A stretch of DNA of 64,000 bases, from positions 12,497,501 through 12,561,500 of the forward strand of contig JBAIAC010000006.1 in the NCBI GenBank assembly GCA_037349315.1, read 5' to 3'. The first letter of the stretch is position 1. Each line of letters begins with the position of its first letter. Positions 59,342 through 64,000 of this stretch are shown here, piece by piece. Source of the DNA: Chelydra serpentina (Eukaryota; Chordata; Testudines; Chelydridae). The translations under genes and the position numbers were made by a program. The notes under the pieces were generated by a model, which ran no database searches, was not told the DNA's origin, and was given only the letters and a program-made list of their open reading frames with translations.

Positions 59342-61886
59342 TATTTAAATTATATGTAGATTACGGATTATTTGATTAATAACAACATTAAAAATATTGC
59401 CTAATGGAAGCATCTCAATTCATTGTTTTGTCTTTGATCAGCAAATTCAGACTAGACCTTTGAGGAGCTTATAGGGAGTTTTACTTATAATACTGCAAAG
59501 GTACTGGTAGGTAGAGTTGTACACAAGTGAAGTGGCTCCCAGGCCGATACAGCTGAATTTGCAGGTCCTTCCCCTAAGATTGGGAGAAGAGGTTTAAAAT
59601 GTCTTTTGCCTTACATAAAACCTACCCCAGCTGCATAATTTCCCCCTGATCAGCACAGTGAGAACAGTCAAGCAACTCTGCTCTTACGGATGCATTTCAT
59701 TCCATAGATACCTCTGGTGCTGCCTGCTCTTGTTGAAGGTTTTCTGCTTTCAGGTTTCATCGCAGAGAGAGTTTTGTCTTGTCAACTCTCTTTTGGTAAA
59801 TTTTCTGTTCTTGCTAAAGATGCTTGTTCACCTGTGACTGCTGGCTCTGTCTAACCTGCTTGGAGACTTCGGGCTAAATGTGTCCCTGGTGTAATGCCAA
59901 AGGAGTTAGTTACATCAGGAATGAATTTGGGTAATCCTATTTAGGGCTGCTTCCATGTGTTGATGCATCCATGAAATTGGATATCTCCAAGCAGAGGAGA
60001 CAGTGTGGGTTTAGAGGTGGAGGGAGAAGAGTGTATAGAGAGTAGCATCTGAATAGACAGGGATGGCACAGACTGTGGAAGAAATAATCTAATTAGACTG
60101 GGACTGCACCATCACAATAAGCAATTAAAAAAACCTCCGGCTATGTTAATATATCTTAGAAATCCTGTTAAGACCAACTTGAATTTTTTTACTCTAGTCT
60201 CTTTGGGGCAGATCTTCAGATGTGATGTGCATCTACTATTCTTAAGTGTGGATGCTCGATAACTCTGAAATTCAGTTCCTGTAGTTTTGATGGAGTCCAC
60301 TTGTATTAGTTTCCAGTCAGTCAGATGTGGCCAAGATGGGCCAATTTAAGTTTCTAATGTTGTTTGGCTGGTTTGTGATGCTCATCTTCAGAGTTGGTTG
60401 GTTTGTGCAAGCTCTGTTCTTTTGGACTGATGTATAACATATGTGATCGTAATAGCTAGAGACTCACTAGTTGTTTTGAATGGGAGTCGCTGATGTGAAT
60501 TTTAGGGAGAGAGCGGCTCTGGAAAATGGACTCTTCTGTAGAAGTGAAGTGTTTTTTTTCTTCTGAGAATCCCTGCACTAATTTCCGCTCTTTAGTAATT
60601 GCATTAATCAATGTAATAAATTAGTACATTTGGCACCTGCCTTGCACAAGGAAAGCTAGGCGGTTGGGGGCAATAATGACTTCTATTCAACAAGTGGTTC
60701 TGATAGCAGATGTATTTTTCTTAATGAGTTATGTATCAGCAAACAATGCTTCTCTTTGCCAGGACCTGCATTGCACTCAAATGTCTGAAGCATGTTATCC
60801 TATTTTCTCTCTCTCTGGCGGCTAAACCAGGGCTGTCACATCACAAACAACTTCTTTTCTTAATATACACATCTGGCGTTGGCAGTTGGACCAACTTCAT
60901 AAGAGCACATGATCATCATTCATTACAAGATTAAAAAGTACCCCATGGCATCATTGATGTTTTTTAACTTTGATCTTTTGCAGTTGTGATTCATCTCAGT
61001 TATAAAACTTCCCTTTAAAGGAACACAACTGATGACTTATTAGAACCTTCATCCTAAGTAGCGTAAACATAAAATTATGCACATCTTTACAGAATGTCAT
61101 TTACTTGGGTTGCCAGCTTATCATCTTAAGACATGACTTCATGCTTTAGATCCTGAATTTGTAAGGCGTGTTTATAGGCAAGGCACTTTGACCTTCTGTT
61201 GGCAAGTTGATTCGAGAGAACAAACACTGTATGTTTTCCAGCAGCAGTAGGAGCAGCAGCAATACCATGACAGATATTGCAATCATTTAGAGCCTGACCT
61301 GAAGAGGTGCTGAACACTCATGGCACCCGGTGACTTCAGTTGGCGCTTTGGAGGCTCAGCAGTTTGGAAAGTTACGCTCTTAATATTAGCTCTGTTTAGT
61401 TGTATTAAACATCTGCTTGTAGAAGTTTTCTGTTTTCACCTCGCTCTGCTTTGTTATTATTTTAAAATATTTTAAGACAATGGCATCAAGTTGCCTTGTT
61501 AGATTGAGTCTAGAAAATGAACTGGTAAAAGCTGCCCATTTTTACATGGGGGAAAGGTGAACCTCTTCCTGTGTCTCTTCGGAGGAAAGAGGTGTTTTTT
61601 GACTAGTTAACTCAAAGTTAGCCAGAATGCAGTTCAGGGAATTCTACACTGCTGCTCAATCGTTGTGTTGGATTAGGACAAAGCATGGTATGCAGGGTAA
61701 TAGAATCTGGAGAGTGGATGGGGTAGGGATCTTGGGGACAAATATGTGCCTTCTCAAATACCTGACATATCCTGTTATGTAACCGCCCCTGTCTTTAGTG
61801 TACCAGCCTTATAAAATGTAGTCTCCAAACTGATAGACTGCATTTTGTGATCCACTCCAATGGAAGTGAAATCGTGAGCTTTCAGC

Positions 61887-62114
61887 CAGGGACGGTGTTA
61901 GAGTTGCTGGGGCCCAAGGCAAAAGCTAAGGAGCAGGCCCCCCACCCCATCTCTCTTACCTGCTCACACATTGGATTTCTGCAACCTTTCTGAAGCTGAA
62001 GCCCAGACCCTGCTATGGGAGGCTGAAACCAAAGCCTGAGCCCTGCCACGTGGGGCCCCCTGTGGCGTGGAGCGGGGCAATCACCCTGCTTGCTACCCCC
62101 TAATGTCAGCCCTG
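61887..62114. mobile_element. Non-autonomous hAT-like element, 228 bp, with perfect 8-bp TSD
   Basis: The left end is CAGGGACGGTGTTAGAG and the right end, read on the - strand, is CAGGGCTGACATTAGGG. Identical 8-mers, CTTTCAGC, flank it (61879-61886 and 62115-62122). The interior has GGGGCCCAAGGCAAAAGC and CCACGTGGGGCCCCC blocks. Confidence 0.9.
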
Positions 62115-62480
62115 CTTTCAGCGTATATTAATTGGTAGGAGAAAAATTCTGCTTTCATTACACTTACTTGCAGAATATTTATCTGCAGCCGAAGCCTGTG
62201 AGGTACACACGTGATGAAAGGTATGAGCAAACATTGTCTTTTTGTCTGTGTGCTCTACAAAAACTAGCAAGAGGAGCTGGTCAGTCTGGGTATTAACTGT
62301 TTGGCCGACTGGCTTATGAAATGCAGAGCAGTGATTGAGATTTTTGAGATTCTTAGACTTAGAACCATAACAGCTTTTAGGAAGTTCTCTCTCCTTTCTT
62401 CCAAGGAGTGGGGGTGGAGGGGTAAGTCTGGGGTTGGTGGAATGTGCTTTAGAGTAGAACAGCTTGAAATCTCTTTCGAA

Positions 62481-62513
62481 TTTATTTATTTATTTATTTA
62501 TTTATTTATTTTT
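62481..62513. repeat. (TTTA)n microsatellite
   Basis: Eight tandem TTTA units. It makes up the end of a spurious open frame. Confidence 0.95.
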
Positions 62514-63114
62514 GACTGACTGTCAGGAGCTGGGCTGGTGGCCAAGCAGGAAATGACACATCGAGAGGCATTTGTGTTGTGCAACATTTTGTGGAACTGA
62601 TGCAAGGCTACATTGCCTGTTTACGCATTCCTTCACTAACAGACTGCATGGCAGTAATTTTATTCAGCGATACATGGCATGCTACGGCAAGGAGCTGGAT
62701 CCTTCACATCTCTTTATGCAGAATTATCACAGCAGTTAAAACATGCAGTGTGTCCCCTATTTAGAATATTCCCTGGCTTGCTTTCAAAGACTGCTACAAC
62801 AACCCCTTCTTAACCCAATATGTACTGATTTGAATATGTTTTTCCACTGAGGTTAGTTTGTGTAGTGCCAGGAGATGTGTAGTTTTCAGAACAAGAGCAC
62901 ATTTTACAAATGCACAGATTCTACTTTATACTTGTATTTTATATTACACATTGTTTTAAAAATGTTTTAAGCAATATGCATTCTGGAAGCTGAACACAGG
63001 TTAAATATGAATTTGGTAATATGTTGGTGTAGTCAGGAAATGTTCATTTTAACTGAACACTGAGATCCTTGAGATATTAAAAAGGGTGCTGGATTCTCAT
63101 CCAAGTGGAGGTTA

Positions 63115-63215
63115 GAAAAACGGGGTCTGATTCCGATCGCTTTCACTCTGTTGAAATCAGTCAGGTTACACTGGATTTCTGTCACTGTAAATGAGAACAA
63201 AATAAGGACCAGCAG
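63115..63215. repeat. Foldback-type short repeat, degenerate
   Basis: GGGGTCTGATTCCGATCGC at the left, central GTTGAAATCAGTCAGG, right CTGTAAATGAGAACAAAATAAGGACC. Resembles the family at 57.7 kb. Confidence 0.4.
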
Positions 63216-63503
63216 GGGTATGGTTTGAAAGTTGCTGTTACTGCCATTGATAGGTCTTCATGTCTGTGTTATGAGCAGTTCCATTCTACAAGATGTGAGC
63301 TGGAAGGTGATCCTATGGCCATAGCAATGTTCAGCGCTGCTCTGCTATGCTGTTCAAGTTCGTACACCACGACTATCTGCCATATAACATAATCCACTTA
63401 GGGCCTGATCCTCAAAGTGCAAAGCATCCACACCTCTCATTCATTGCTCTGGGATTTGCAGGTGCTCAGAACCTCCCCTGGTCAGGCCCAGGGTTTCTTA
63501 AGC

Positions 63504-63781
63504 CAGGGGTTCTCCACCTTTTTCTTTCTGAGCTTCTCTCTCCCCTCCCCTCCCCACATACTATAAAAACTCCATGGCCCACCTGTTCCACAACAACTGT
63601 TTTCTACATATAAAAGCCAAGGCTGGCGTTAAGGGGTAGCAAGTGGCAATTGCCCAGGGCCCCACACCACAGGGCGCCCCACGAAGCTAAGTTGCTCAGG
63701 CTTCTGCTTCAGCCCCAGGTGGTGGACTCAGGACCCCAGGCTTCAGCCCTGCACAGCAGGGCTTAGGCTTTCTTCCCTGGG
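63504..63781 (+). mobile_element. hAT-like element of the 18.9-kb family, interrupted
   Basis: Starts CAGGGGTTCTCCACCTTTTTC and follows the 18899-19238 copy block by block (TATAAAAACTCCATGGCCCA, CAATTGCCCAGGGCCCCACA, AGCTAAGTTGCTCAGGCTTC). It breaks off at TTCTTCCCTGGG, where another element begins. Contains an extra GGTGGTGGACTCAGGACCCC segment relative to the 18.9-kb copy. Confidence 0.8.
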
Positions 63782-64000
63782 CAGGGCCGGCTCTAACGTT
63801 TTTGCCGCCCCAAGCAAAAAAACAAAACAACAACCCCAAGTGCCGCCCCGCTGAAACAAAAAAACAACCCCCCCCCACAGTGTTGCGCCGCAACAATCCC
63901 CCTTCTCCCCGCCCCCCCCCCCCCGCCTCTCCCTGCCGGAGTGCCGCAGGGCGGGCGGCGAGCTCGGCCGCGGCCCCGTTCTCCCGGTTGGCCGGAGCAC
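63782..64000 (+). mobile_element. GC-rich DNA transposon nested in the hAT-like copy, cut by window end
   Basis: Begins CAGGGCCGGCTCTAACG and continues TTTTTGCCGCCCCAAGC, A-rich runs, long C runs and GC-rich DNA. The partner end is beyond the window. The GC-rich frames on the - strand are not genes. Confidence 0.6.

Overview
This is a vertebrate nuclear genome window, almost certainly from a cryptodiran turtle. It is AT-rich DNA with introns. Its interspersed repeats are of reptilian type: CR1 LINEs, many non-autonomous hAT-like elements with 8-bp target-site duplications (TSDs), and one copy of a tRNA-derived SINE with a CR1-like 3' tail, the type described from tortoises. There are no bacterial, viral or CRISPR features. 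Most long open frames here are chance frames or transposon relics.

Two host genes overlap on opposite strands. RUNX2 (runt-related transcription factor 2) runs on the + strand. Three coding exons are visible: the proximal-promoter (P2) first exon at 43806-44096, the second Runt-domain exon at 51682-51838, and the third at 58097-58201. Splice sites and phases join cleanly (291, 157 and 105 nt). The P2 promoter with a TATA box lies near 42.5 kb, followed by a leader of roughly 1.3 kb with two short upstream ORFs. The distal (P1) exon is not seen and should lie to the left of the window. SUPT3H (SPT3 homologue of the SAGA complex) runs on the - strand inside RUNX2 intron 1. Its start-codon exon is at 4730-4833, and a CpG-island promoter, very probably its own, is at 21.9-22.45 kb. 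This antisense, interleaved arrangement matches the RUNX2/SUPT3H organisation known in mammals.

Layout: 0-22 kb is SUPT3H intron and RUNX2 intron 1, rich in LINE and DNA-transposon relics (CR1 at 10.2-11.7 and 16.7-18.2 kb, an SGNH-type LINE ORF1 relic at 12.2-13.2 kb). From 22 to 41 kb is RUNX2 intron 1 between the SUPT3H promoter and P2. It carries nested elements, including a 700-bp hAT-like element and a short LINE copy with an internal inversion. From 41 to 44.5 kb is the P2 promoter, leader, first exon and CpG island. From 44.1 to 64 kb are RUNX2 introns with two more exons. The 44.1-49.7 kb stretch is poor in recognisable repeats.

The points most worth a second look are the very short RUNX2 Q/A tract (5 Q, E, 6 A), a Phe-to-Leu change in the Runt domain, RUNX motifs clustered at the P2 start, the SUPT3H ATG placed at the first base of its exon, and several transposon nestings dated by TSDs. 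I found no unknown gene system in this window.
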